Assembly (NCBI RefSeq): GCF_009707865.1
Contig: NZ_WMBA01000016.1
Coordinates: forward strand, 54,702 to 118,701
Direction: 5' to 3'
Source of the DNA: Amycolatopsis pithecellobii
GTDB lineage: Bacteria; Actinomycetota; Actinomycetes; Mycobacteriales; Pseudonocardiaceae
Length of the DNA stretch: 64,000 nt
Below the pieces are notes generated by a model that saw only the letters and a list, made by a program, of their open reading frames with translations, was not told where the DNA came from and made no database searches. Made by a program: the position numbers and the translations under genes. Within the stretch, counting starts at the first letter, position 1, and each line of letters starts with the position of its first letter. Shown piece after piece: positions 27,810-36,540 of the stretch.

Positions 27810-28565
27810 ATGTCCATGGAGTCACGCACGATCATTGTCACCGGTGGTGGCAGTGGCATTGGCGCCGCGACCGCGGCACACCTCGCGTCGCTGGGCGCAC
27901 ACGTGGCGCTTGTCGATGTGACCGACGCGGGGGCGAAAGTCGCCCACGAAATCCGATCCTCGGGCGGGAGCGCCGAATTCTTCCACGCCGATGTCGGCTC
28001 GGACGCCGCGGTGGAAGCGATGGTCCGGGCGGTCGTCGAAAGATTCGGAAGGGTCGACGGCGCTTTCAACAACGCGGGGATCGAGCAGTGCAACCTACCT
28101 TTGCACGAAATCAGTGCAGAGCAATGGGAAAGAGCCATCCGGATCGACTTGTCCGGAGTGTTCAATTGCCTCAAGTATGAGGCTCTCGCGATGCTCGAAA
28201 CCGGTGGGGCGATCGTGAACACCGCCAGCGGGTTCGGCAAGGTCGCGGCCGCCAACGCGTCGGAATATGTTGCGGCCAAGCACGGGGTGATCGGCCTGAC
28301 CCTGGCTGCGGCCGCCGACTATGGTCGGCGCGGAATCCGCGTCAACGCCATTCTGCCCGGTGTGACCAATACGCCGATGATTGCGCGCGTGTCGCAGGAC
28401 CCGCGATTCGCCGAACAGTTCGACGCAGTCCGCGCCCGGCACCTCATGGGACGTTTTGCCGAACCCATCGAAATTGCGGAGGCGGTGGCGTGGCTGCTCT
28501 CCGAGCACTCGAGTTTCGTCACCGGCGCGGCACTGGCCGTCGACGGCGGCTTTCTCGCGAACTAG
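27810..28565 (+). CDS. short-chain dehydrogenase/reductase
   Basis: A 251-residue classical SDR: TGGGSGIG coenzyme loop, Asp in ALVDVTD pointing to NAD, NNAG, catalytic Ser in NTASGFG and YVAAK, and the C-terminal GRFAEPIEIAEAVAWLLS and TGAALAVDGGF. AAAGGACG precedes the ATG. It follows the solute-binding protein by 46 bases and may share its transcript. The substrate is probably an alcohol or ketone of the local pathway. Confidence 0.88.
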   Translation: MSMESRTIIVTGGGSGIGAATAAHLASLGAHVALVDVTDAGAKVAHEIRSSGGSAEFFHADVGSDAAVEAMVRAVVERFGRVDGAFNNAGIEQCNLPLHEISAEQWERAIRIDLSGVFNCLKYEALAMLETGGAIVNTASGFGKVAAANASEYVAAKHGVIGLTLAAAADYGRRGIRVNAILPGVTNTPMIARVSQDPRFAEQFDAVRARHLMGRFAEPIEIAEAVAWLLSEHSSFVTGAALAVDGGFLAN

Positions 28566-28589
28566 ATCGAGCTGAATGTTGCGGGTGGC

Positions 28590-28643
28590 GCGTTCTGCAC
28601 AGCGAAACGCTGCTGGTGTCGCTGGTAGCCGCGGGTGAATATG
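28590..28643 (+). promoter_or_regulatory. 54-bp conserved element upstream of ribBA
   Basis: A 27-base block (28590-28616, starting GCGTTCTGCACAGCGAAACG), a 12-base spacer and a 15-base block CCGCGGGTGAATATG (28629-28643). The same arrangement with the same spacer length, 26/27 and 14/15 matches, lies upstream of the LLM gene at 41181, in the same orientation and about 50 bases from its start. GTTCTGCACAGCGAAAC within it is an imperfect palindrome of the kind IclR proteins bind; TATG at the end may be part of a -10 box. Confidence 0.7.
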
Positions 28644-28691
28644 ACTTTCAGCTTTTCCCGAAGCCGCTGAATTGTGAACGGAGGCGGTGTC

Positions 28692-29924
28692 ATGCAGGCG
28701 GTCGACAATGTAGTCGCCGCGCTGGCGCGCGGTGGGATGGTGGTCGTGGCCGATGACGACGACCGCGAGAACGAGGGCGATCTGGTGATGGCCGCCGACG
28801 CGATGACCGACGCCGACATGGTGTTCTATCTCCGGCACGGCAGCGGCATCGTGTGCGCCACCGTCACCGAAGAGCGGGCCGGCGAACTGGACCTGCCGTT
28901 GATGGTGCAGGACAACACCGACCCGCACGGCACGGCGTTCACCGTGTCCGTCGACCACGTCAGCACGGGGACCGGGATATCGGCGGCCGACCGTGCCGCG
29001 ACTGTCCGTGCGGTGGCCGACCCGACGACGCGACCGGAGTGCCTTCGCCGGCCGGGACATGTGTTCCCCTTACGGGCTCGCCAAGGCGGGGTGCTCAAAC
29101 GAGCCGGCCACACGGAGGCGTCGATCGACCTGCTCAGGCTCTCGGGCCGGCGCGAGGTCGGCGTCATCACCGAACTGGTCGGCGTCGACGGCCGGGCGCT
29201 CGCCGGGCACGAGCTCGATCGGTTCGCCGCGGACCACGGCTTGCCGCTGGTGCGGATCTGCGATCTCGTGCGGCACCGCCGTACCAGCGAACAACTGGTC
29301 ACGCGCAGCGGCGAAGCAACACTGCCGACCGGCCATGGTGCGTTCCACGCAGTCGCCTACCGATCGGCAACCGACAACGCCGAACACCTCGCACTCGTGT
29401 ACGGGAATCTCGCGGCCGCCACCAGCGACGGCGCTGCCGTACTGGTGCGCGTCCACAGCGAGTGCCTCACCGGTGACCTCTTCGCGTCCGCCCGTTGCGA
29501 CTGCGGCCACCAACTCCAGCAGTCGCTGGCCCGCATCGCCGAGGCAGGCGTCGGAGTACTCGTCTATTTACGCGGTCACGAGGGCCGCGGCATCGGACTC
29601 GGTCACAAACTGCGCGCCTACGCCCTCCAGGATGCCGGCCGGGACACCGTCGACGCCAACCTCGACCTTGGCTTGCCGGTCGACGGCCGTGAATACGGCA
29701 TCGGGGCGGCGATGCTGACCGACCTGGGCGTGCACCGGATTCAATTGCTCACGAACAATCCACACAAATATTCAGGCCTGCGCGGATACGACCTGGAAAT
29801 CGTCGGGCAGATCGACGTACCGCCACTGGTGACCAGCCACAACCTCGCATATCTGACCACGAAACGCGACCGGATGGGCCACCGCATCACATTGCCGGCA
29901 AGGCCTTCCGACAGTCGCCTTTGA
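28692..29924 (+). CDS. ribBA: bifunctional DHBP synthase / GTP cyclohydrolase II
   Basis: A 410-residue riboflavin biosynthesis enzyme. The RibB half (about 1-200) makes 3,4-dihydroxy-2-butanone 4-phosphate and has DDDDRENEGDL and HTEASIDL. The RibA half (about 205-400) opens GTP and shows the zinc motif SECLTGD...CDCGHQL, GHEGRGIGL and LLTNNPHKY. Both sets of catalytic motifs look intact. GGAGG precedes the ATG at 28692. No FMN riboswitch is visible; instead the gene has the same upstream element as an LLM monooxygenase gene. This suggests a second, pathway-specific copy that raises flavin supply for the flavoenzymes of the cluster. Confidence 0.93.
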   Translation: MQAVDNVVAALARGGMVVVADDDDRENEGDLVMAADAMTDADMVFYLRHGSGIVCATVTEERAGELDLPLMVQDNTDPHGTAFTVSVDHVSTGTGISAADRAATVRAVADPTTRPECLRRPGHVFPLRARQGGVLKRAGHTEASIDLLRLSGRREVGVITELVGVDGRALAGHELDRFAADHGLPLVRICDLVRHRRTSEQLVTRSGEATLPTGHGAFHAVAYRSATDNAEHLALVYGNLAAATSDGAAVLVRVHSECLTGDLFASARCDCGHQLQQSLARIAEAGVGVLVYLRGHEGRGIGLGHKLRAYALQDAGRDTVDANLDLGLPVDGREYGIGAAMLTDLGVHRIQLLTNNPHKYSGLRGYDLEIVGQIDVPPLVTSHNLAYLTTKRDRMGHRITLPARPSDSRL

Positions 29925-29984
29925 GTTCCGGCGTTTCACGATCCAAAAACGGCCCTGACCGACCGCGACACTTCAAGGAGCGCC

Positions 29985-31589
29985 ATGACCCCCGCGCATG
30001 TCACCGTGACCAGTGGCCGGCTCGAAGGCGCCACGACGCCGGACGGACGAGTTCGTGCGTTCCTCGGCGTGCCGTATGCCGCACCACCGGTCGGTGACCT
30101 GCGCTGGCGGCCGCCACACCCGGTGCGGCCGTGGAGTGGAACGCGTCCCGCTCAGCGTTTCGCACCCAGCGCGCCCCAACCCGTCGTCGCGACGAACTCG
30201 CTGTACTCCGGCGGCGAACGGGAGTTCAGCGAGGATTGCCTCTACCTCAACGTGTGGACCGGCCCCAGCGGCGACACGGGGCGCCCTGTGCTCGTCTGGC
30301 TGCACTTCGGCGGCTTCCAGTTCGGCTCGGGTGCCAACCCGCTTTACGACGGGGCGGTGCTGGCCCGCGAGGGGGCGACGGTCGTCAGCATCAACTACCG
30401 GCTCGGGCGGCTGGGTTTCCTTGCCCACCCGGCGTTATCGGCGGAATCCGATCGAGGTGTCTCGGGCAACTACGGCATGCTCGACCAGCTCGCGGCGCTG
30501 CGGTGGGTGCGCGACAACATCGAGGCGTTCGGGGGAGACCCGGCCCGGGTGACGTTGTTCGGAGTTTCCGCCGGTGGCCACAGCGTGCACAACCTGCGCG
30601 CGTCCGAACTGGCGGACGGATTGTTCCACCGGGCGGCGGCACACAGCGGCCCTGGAGTCGCGCCCGTCCTGGACGGTCCCGGTCATCCGGCGAACCCGCA
30701 GACTCTCGCGGCCGGTGAGCAGGCAGGAACCGAGTTGGCGGACCTGCTCGGCGCACGGACGGCTGCTCAGCTGCGTGCGTTGCCCGCCGAAACCCTCGCT
30801 GCGGCAACGCTTCCGCGCGCAAACGGGCCGTGGTCATTCGAGCTGCTGCCCGGTGTGCGCACCAGCATGCACGTCTTCGACTCGGCCTATCCGGTCGTCG
30901 ACGGCTACGTGCTGCGCGAGTCGCCGCTGACGGCATACGAAAGCGGGCGCGCGCTCGACGTGCCGATGATCGTCGGCAACGTCGGGAACGAGGGATCCGG
31001 CCTGCCCTGCCTGACGACCTTGCCGGACTACCACGAGTACGCCCACCGCGAGTACGGACCTCACGCCGATCGGCTTCTCTCGCTCTACCCGGCAACGTCG
31101 GATGCCGATGTACCAGCCGCCAGCCGCGCGCTCGAGGGCGACCGGGTTTTCGTCTGGTCGAATTGGACCGCCGCGCGCCTGCAGTCCCGATCGGGAGGTA
31201 GCCCGATATGGCATTACGGCTTCCTTCGGCAACCGCCGATCAGCCAGGACAGTGACCTGGTGGAGGAGTCGTTCGCCGCCGCGTTTCACGGTGCCGAGTT
31301 GCCCTATCTGTTCGGCACATACGACGTGTGGAAGTGGCCGTGGACCGAGGCCGACAGGGCGCTCGGACGTCTGATGCGCGGCACTTGGCTGGCGTTCGCC
31401 CGTACTGGCGATCCGACGGTGGCTGAGGACTTCGGCGCCGAAATCCCGTTGTGGCCGGAGTTTTCCGCAGACGCGCCGTCCACCTTGGTGTGGGATTTGC
31501 CGGGGCCGCGGGTGTCGGATGTCGTGTCGCATGAGCGGATGGCTGCGTTCGACGTGGTCAATGGCGTGGCGGTGGGTGGGTTGTCATGA
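29985..31589 (+). CDS. type B carboxylesterase
   Basis: A 534-residue carboxylesterase/para-nitrobenzyl esterase. VRAFLGVPYAAPP, SEDCLYLNVW, the oxyanion LHFGGFQFGSG, the nucleophile FGVSAGGHS and the late AAFHGAELPYLFG with catalytic His are all present; no signal peptide, so it is cytosolic. It hydrolyses an ester or carbamate. AAGGAG is 6 bases before the ATG, and its end overlaps the IclR gene by 4 bases, so ribBA, esterase, IclR and M24 probably form one unit. Confidence 0.9.
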   Translation: MTPAHVTVTSGRLEGATTPDGRVRAFLGVPYAAPPVGDLRWRPPHPVRPWSGTRPAQRFAPSAPQPVVATNSLYSGGEREFSEDCLYLNVWTGPSGDTGRPVLVWLHFGGFQFGSGANPLYDGAVLAREGATVVSINYRLGRLGFLAHPALSAESDRGVSGNYGMLDQLAALRWVRDNIEAFGGDPARVTLFGVSAGGHSVHNLRASELADGLFHRAAAHSGPGVAPVLDGPGHPANPQTLAAGEQAGTELADLLGARTAAQLRALPAETLAAATLPRANGPWSFELLPGVRTSMHVFDSAYPVVDGYVLRESPLTAYESGRALDVPMIVGNVGNEGSGLPCLTTLPDYHEYAHREYGPHADRLLSLYPATSDADVPAASRALEGDRVFVWSNWTAARLQSRSGGSPIWHYGFLRQPPISQDSDLVEESFAAAFHGAELPYLFGTYDVWKWPWTEADRALGRLMRGTWLAFARTGDPTVAEDFGAEIPLWPEFSADAPSTLVWDLPGPRVSDVVSHERMAAFDVVNGVAVGGLS

Positions 31590-32434
31590 GTTCTGTTCGC
31601 ACCGGGGTGGCCAGTGAGTCCTCCTCTCCGCTGGTGGTTCCGGCTCCGGTGGAGGCGCGACCGGCCTATGCCATTACATCCGTGGACAACGCTTTGCGTC
31701 TGGTGCAAATACTGACACGCGATGGGTCTGTGCGGGTGAGTGAGGCTGCGGCCGAACTCGGGGTCGCCAAATCCACTGCGCACCGGTTGCTGGGAATGTT
31801 GTGTTATCGGGGTTTTGCGTGTAAGGATGGCGATCGCCTTTATCGAGGTGGTCCGGCGCTCGGCTCGATGCGCCGTGGCGATTCGCGTCAGGACGATTTG
31901 TGTGCGGTGGCTCGGCCGTTCCTCGAGCGGGTGCAGCGCGAATTCAATGAGACAGTGCACCTGATGGTTTTGCGTCGCACAAATGTGGAGTTCTTGACAA
32001 GCCTGGAATGCAACCGGTCGCTGCGGGTCAGTTCGCGTGTCGGCGCTTTGATGAGTGCGTACCGCACCTCTGGTGGGCAAGCGTTACTCGCCGCGCTCGA
32101 TGACGCCGAACTTGCGCGGCGTTTCCGCGATGGACCACCTGACGCCGGATTGGAGTGGGAAGAGGTCCGGCGGGTGCTTGCCGCTGTGCGCCGTCGTGGT
32201 TATGGCATCAACGACGGATCCACCGAGCGCGGAGTGGTGGCCATCGGCGCTTGTGTGCGTGGTCCTGATCGCGAACCTGTTGCCGCATTGTGTATTTCGG
32301 CTCCGTCGCTGCGATTGCAGCGGCGCCATTTTCCGCAGGCCGCCCAGGTCCTGCATCGTCATATTGCGCTGCTTGAAGCCGAGCTGGCGCGCACGTCCCT
32401 TGACCGGCCCGGTCCCAAGCGGCCGGCTGAATGA
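31586..32434 (+). CDS. IclR-family transcriptional regulator
   Basis: A 282-residue IclR regulator. A 28-residue Pro/Ser-rich leader precedes the HTH (about 30-90; VRVSEAAAELGVAKSTAHRLLGML) and the ligand domain (LCAVARPFLERVQREFNETVHL, YRTSGGQALLAAL, GYGINDGSTERGVVAIGA and the C-terminal helix). IclR proteins bind aromatic acids or other metabolites and often activate catabolic operons. It overlaps the esterase gene (ATGA). The palindromic sites in the 54-bp elements before ribBA and the LLM gene at 41181 are plausible targets, by inference. Confidence 0.9.
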   Translation: MSSVRTGVASESSSPLVVPAPVEARPAYAITSVDNALRLVQILTRDGSVRVSEAAAELGVAKSTAHRLLGMLCYRGFACKDGDRLYRGGPALGSMRRGDSRQDDLCAVARPFLERVQREFNETVHLMVLRRTNVEFLTSLECNRSLRVSSRVGALMSAYRTSGGQALLAALDDAELARRFRDGPPDAGLEWEEVRRVLAAVRRRGYGINDGSTERGVVAIGACVRGPDREPVAALCISAPSLRLQRRHFPQAAQVLHRHIALLEAELARTSLDRPGPKRPAE

Positions 32435-32445
32435 AATGAGTTGGT

Positions 32446-33774
32446 ATGACTGTCGCATCGCGTCGCCCGTTCCCGCCGACCCGCAAAGCGATTCCGCCGG
32501 AGGCCACAGCCACTCGCGAACTGCTCAAGTATGTGCCCCAGATGCCGTTGGAGGAACGGGATCGCCGCTGGGACCGGCTGCGCAAACGCATGATCATGGC
32601 CGATGTCGAAGCGTTGGTGTTTCTCGGCAACGACATCTACTGGGGTATGGGGATGGCCAATATCCGGTATGTGTTCCAGGTCGACTCCGTCATCGGTGCG
32701 GACGGTTTGTTCTGTCTTGATGGCGAGCCGGTCGTATGGAACACCCTGCCGCATATGAACCGGCCCACCAGCCATTACCTGTCGATTCAGGAATGGATCA
32801 GCGATATCCGCGACCGGGGTGGCATGGCGGCCATCGCGGATGAACTGCGGGCCCGTGGCCTCGATCGCGGCAGGATCGGGTTGGTCAGTTTTTCCTCCAG
32901 TGTGCAAACCACCCCTACGCTGCTGCACCGCGACATGCTCGATCTGCAACGCCTGCTGCCGAACGTCAGCTGGGTGGACGCCAACCACCTGCTGCAGGAA
33001 ATGCGCATGGTCAAGAGCGAGGCCGAGATCGACATGCTGCGCGCCGCAGGTCAGATCGCCCGGCTCACCGTTGATGCGATGGTCAGCGCCGCCCGTCCCG
33101 GGGTGCCCGATGCCGTCGTATACGCCGACATGATCCGCACCCAGATCGCCCACGGCGGTGACCCGAACATCTTCAACCTCTTCGCCGCCGGGCCGGTCGA
33201 GCACGACCCGAACGAACTGTGGCACCTCTTGCATGGCTGCGATCAACCACTGACCCCCACCATGCGGCCACTGGAGGACGGTGACCTCATCGTCGCCGAA
33301 TGGCACACCAAATACGGCGGCTACCGATGCCACACCGAATACACGGTCTACGTCGGGCAACGCGCCCCAGCCCAGCTACAGCGGCTGTGGGATGTCGCTG
33401 TCGAATGTCTCGAAGCCAGCCGCACGGCATTGACCGCCGGACGCACCATCCGCGAAGCACTCGCCATCCTGCGTGAACCCGCCCGCAAGGCCCAACTCGA
33501 CTGGGTGGAGCTCGGCTTCCACGCCATGGGCTTGGCATCGCCGGAATTCCCGACCGTCGTATACGAGGACGGCTTCGGCAACAAGACGTTGAACGGCCAC
33601 AACATCGGCGACATCGTCCTCGAAACCGGCATGACATTCGGTAACAACGTCGACCTCCACGACACGACCTGGAAGCCGGACGTCGGTGTCGTGCTGTCGG
33701 ACTTCATGGTCGTCCGGCCCCAGCAAGCCGAATGCCTGGTGAACACCCCCCGCGAACTCGCGCAGACCGGCTGA
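32446..33774 (+). CDS. M24-fold protein with degenerate metal site (paralog 2)
   Basis: A 442-residue creatinase/aminopeptidase-P-fold protein with N-terminal domain (ADVEALVFLGNDIYWGMGMANIRY) and pita-bread domain. Positions that normally bind two metals read Glu285 (AEWHTKYGGY), His296 (GYRCHTEY), His359 (ELGFHAMGL), Asn401 and Ser418, so only the His is retained. It is therefore not a standard metallopeptidase. Creatinase shows that this fold can hydrolyse C-N bonds without metal, so a new hydrolase activity or a structural role is possible. It lies between the IclR and LLM genes, 22 bases before the latter, and is probably co-transcribed with it. Confidence 0.84.
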   Translation: MTVASRRPFPPTRKAIPPEATATRELLKYVPQMPLEERDRRWDRLRKRMIMADVEALVFLGNDIYWGMGMANIRYVFQVDSVIGADGLFCLDGEPVVWNTLPHMNRPTSHYLSIQEWISDIRDRGGMAAIADELRARGLDRGRIGLVSFSSSVQTTPTLLHRDMLDLQRLLPNVSWVDANHLLQEMRMVKSEAEIDMLRAAGQIARLTVDAMVSAARPGVPDAVVYADMIRTQIAHGGDPNIFNLFAAGPVEHDPNELWHLLHGCDQPLTPTMRPLEDGDLIVAEWHTKYGGYRCHTEYTVYVGQRAPAQLQRLWDVAVECLEASRTALTAGRTIREALAILREPARKAQLDWVELGFHAMGLASPEFPTVVYEDGFGNKTLNGHNIGDIVLETGMTFGNNVDLHDTTWKPDVGVVLSDFMVVRPQQAECLVNTPRELAQTG

Positions 33775-33796
33775 GAGCCAGGACGGAGCCCGAACA

Positions 33797-34942
33797 ATGA
33801 AAGCGATCAACCCCGACCCGGACTCGCTGAGCATCGGCTATTTCTTCCCCGCCGGGCAAACCAATCACGTCTGGTCCGACGAGGCCGCTCGCCGGACGCC
33901 ACGGATGAACCGCCACAACCTGCTTGCCCTCGCTCAGGCGGCCGAGGACGCCGGCTTCGACTCGCTGTTCATCGCGGACAACTGGTCAGGCCACCAGCGC
34001 GCGGCCGAGCGTGGCGGCCACCAGGCGCCTGCCTTCCACGCACCGCTGCTGGCCATGGGTATTTTCGCGGTCACGGACCACATCGGCGTCATCACCACCT
34101 TGCACACCACGCACCACCGGCCCGCGCACGTTGCCCGCATGGGTGCCACGCTCGACGCCTTCAGCGACGGCCGTTGGGGCTGGAACGCGGTGACCGGACA
34201 CGCCGAGCCGGAGGCGGCGCTGTTCGGCGAACCCTTCATCGAACACGACGAGCGATACGCGATGGCGGCCGAATTCGTCGACATCGTGCAACAACTGTGG
34301 CGCAAAGACGACCCCATCGAGGTCGTCGGCAAGTACTACCGCGCCCAGGGGCGGATCAAGGCACCGCGTCCGGTGCAGCAGCCCCGGCCGCTCATCGTCA
34401 GCGCCGGGGCGTCCACGGCCGGCGCCACCTTCGCCGCCGACTGGTGCGATGCCCTCGTCACCCTTGCCCGCACTGAGGACGACGTGCGTTCCTTGGACGA
34501 CAGGCTGCAAAACCTCCTCGGGAACAACGGCCGCACGGTCACCAGCTGGCCGTTCGCGATCTGCATCGTGCGCGACGGCGACGGTGAAGCCCAGGAGGAA
34601 TACGAGCATCTCCTGCGTTCGCTCAACGCCGACGCGGCGTGGGAGATCGCCGGGGACATCCTGGGCTCCATCGAAACCGCACAGGCGATGTTCGACCGGC
34701 TCGGGCGCGACGAAGCCGTGCGCGCGATCGGATCCGGCAGTGCGATGCTGCGGCTGATCGGCACCCCGGATCAGGTGGCCGGGCAACTCATCTCGCTCAA
34801 GCGCAACACCGGTGCCGGCGGTGTACTCATCAACTTCCCCCTCTGGAGCCCGCGCGAGCTCCGCAACTTCGGCGCTGTGCTGCGCCGGCTCGAAGAGGCC
34901 GGCGTACGCACACCACCCGCCGCGCGCAACTACAGCTGGTAG
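33797..34942 (+). CDS. LLM-class flavin-dependent monooxygenase, paralog 1
   Basis: A 381-residue luciferase-like TIM-barrel monooxygenase that uses reduced FMN and O2. Features are LSIGYFFPAGQTNHVW, FDSLFIADNWSGHQR, ITTLHTTHHRPAHVARMGATLDAFSDGRWGWNAVTG and PLIVSAGASTAGATFAA. It is nearest in style to RutA, SfnG, NtaA and DszA groups, which cleave ring C-N, C-S or N-alkyl bonds. The paralog at 40027-41181 has the same ends, both finishing in RNYSW. ATG at 33797 follows GGACGGAG. A flavin reductase (14877) and RibBA are encoded in the window. Confidence 0.9.
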   Translation: MKAINPDPDSLSIGYFFPAGQTNHVWSDEAARRTPRMNRHNLLALAQAAEDAGFDSLFIADNWSGHQRAAERGGHQAPAFHAPLLAMGIFAVTDHIGVITTLHTTHHRPAHVARMGATLDAFSDGRWGWNAVTGHAEPEAALFGEPFIEHDERYAMAAEFVDIVQQLWRKDDPIEVVGKYYRAQGRIKAPRPVQQPRPLIVSAGASTAGATFAADWCDALVTLARTEDDVRSLDDRLQNLLGNNGRTVTSWPFAICIVRDGDGEAQEEYEHLLRSLNADAAWEIAGDILGSIETAQAMFDRLGRDEAVRAIGSGSAMLRLIGTPDQVAGQLISLKRNTGAGGVLINFPLWSPRELRNFGAVLRRLEEAGVRTPPAARNYSW

Positions 34943-34971
34943 GCCGACGAGCCCAACGATCGTCGGCTTTT
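34943..34971 (+). terminator. rho-independent terminator after LLM gene
   Basis: GCCGACGA (34943-34950) and TCGTCGGC (34960-34967) flank a 9-base loop and are followed by TTTT. The stem begins directly after the stop codon and separates the catabolic genes from the ABC transporter genes. Confidence 0.65.
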
Positions 34972-35004
34972 CGAGGGCAATTCAACGGAGAATTGGGAGT
35001 GTCG

Positions 35005-36540
35005 ATGTCTGAACATGTGGTTTCGGCAGGGCCGCGTGTTGCGGTGTCGAGTCTCACGAAGACGTTTCCCGGCACGGTGGCTTTGCGTGATGTGGATCTG
35101 GAGATTCGTGCCGGGGAGATCCACGCGCTGGTGGGAGGAAACGGGTCGGGGAAGTCGACCTTGATCAAGATCTTGTCCGGCGTTTACCAGGGTGATCCGG
35201 GCGGGGTCGTCCGGATCGGCGATGTGGTGGTCGATGCGGAGTCGATGACTCCGGAGGTGGCCCGGGGTGCCGGGGTGCACGTGGTGCATCAGGACTTGGG
35301 GATTTTTCTTGATCTGTCGGTCGCGGAGAACATGGCTCTGGGATCCGAATACGACCGGCACAAGGTGGGCGCCATCGACTGGCGGGCGCTCAATCAGCGC
35401 ACCAGGGATCTCATCAAGCGATTCGAGATCGATGCGCGCCCGTCCACGCTGCTCCGCGAACTCAGCCAGGGCGCGCGAACCCAGGTGGCGATCGCACGGG
35501 CCCTTCAGCTTCAGGGTGAGGATCCCGGCGGGCTGCTGATCCTGGATGAGCCGACCGCATCGCTGCCGGAGCACGAGGTGTCGCTGTTGCTGGATCAGTT
35601 GCGGCGGTATGCCTCGAATGGCCAGGCGATTCTTTATGTGAGTCATCGCCTGGATGAGATCATCGCCATCTCGGACAAGGTCTCGGCGTTGCGCGATGGG
35701 GTGCTGGTGGGCACGTTCGACACCTCGGACCTGGACGAGAACGGCCTGATCCAGTTGATCCTCGGAAAGAGCCTCGAGACCACCACGCTCGAAAAGCGTC
35801 CACCCGGGAACGTGGTACTCGGCGCGGACAGGGTGGCGGTCGGCCCCCTGCGTGAGGTGAGTTTCGACATCCGCGAGGGTGAGGTCGTCGGGATCGCTGG
35901 GCTTCTGGGCTCGGGGCGTTCGGAGTTGCTTCGCTGCATTTTCGGCGATATTCCGGCGCGAAGGGGCTCGCTGAGACTTGATGGACGAGAATTTCGACCA
36001 CGCGAGGCGAAGGACGCTATTCGAGCGGGGATCGCGCTGGTCCCGGAAAACCGGGTGCAAGAGGCCGCGTTCCTGGATCACCCGATCGCCGACAACATCG
36101 CCATTCCGGCTATTTCCCGATATTGGCGCCGCGGACGCATCTCGCGCCGGGACATCGACCGAGCAGGCGCTGCCGGCATGAAGAAGTTCCTCGTCAAGGC
36201 GACCAATGAACGTGCACATCTGGCCACTCTGTCCGGCGGCAACCAGCAGAAGGTCGTGCTGGCGCGCTGGCTGAGCCTGCGGCCGCGGCTGCTGCTGCTC
36301 GACGAACCCACCCAAGGTGTGGATGTCGGTGCCCGCTCGGAGATCTACCAGCTCATCAGGCGCGCCACCACCGACGGGGCCGCGGCGCTGGTCGTCGCCT
36401 CCGATTTCGAGGAACTGGCCCAGGTATGTGACCGGGTCCTGGTGCTACGACGCGGCGAGCTTGCCTGCGAGCTGACCGGTGACGACGTCAACGCCCACAA
36501 GATTACCCAAATGACCCATCGGATTGGTGACACCGAATGA
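35005..36540 (+). CDS. RbsA-type ABC transporter ATPase (two domains)
   Basis: A 511-residue double ATPase of sugar-type importers. First domain: Walker A GGNGSGKST, Walker B LLILDEPTAS, signature degenerate as LSQGART. Second domain: the usual altered Walker A GLLGSGRSE, signature LSGGNQQK and Walker B LLLLDEPTQGVD. It powers uptake through the permease whose gene overlaps by 4 bases. ATG at 35005 follows GGGAG. The carbohydrate-type class fits the Peripla_BP_4-type binding proteins; the real ligand here may not be a sugar. Confidence 0.9.
   Translation: MSEHVVSAGPRVAVSSLTKTFPGTVALRDVDLEIRAGEIHALVGGNGSGKSTLIKILSGVYQGDPGGVVRIGDVVVDAESMTPEVARGAGVHVVHQDLGIFLDLSVAENMALGSEYDRHKVGAIDWRALNQRTRDLIKRFEIDARPSTLLRELSQGARTQVAIARALQLQGEDPGGLLILDEPTASLPEHEVSLLLDQLRRYASNGQAILYVSHRLDEIIAISDKVSALRDGVLVGTFDTSDLDENGLIQLILGKSLETTTLEKRPPGNVVLGADRVAVGPLREVSFDIREGEVVGIAGLLGSGRSELLRCIFGDIPARRGSLRLDGREFRPREAKDAIRAGIALVPENRVQEAAFLDHPIADNIAIPAISRYWRRGRISRRDIDRAGAAGMKKFLVKATNERAHLATLSGGNQQKVVLARWLSLRPRLLLLDEPTQGVDVGARSEIYQLIRRATTDGAAALVVASDFEELAQVCDRVLVLRRGELACELTGDDVNAHKITQMTHRIGDTE

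Noticed and set aside
28566..28691. FMN riboswitch (RFN element) before ribBA
   Set aside because: None of the conserved RFN helix sequences are present; the region instead matches the element before an LLM gene.
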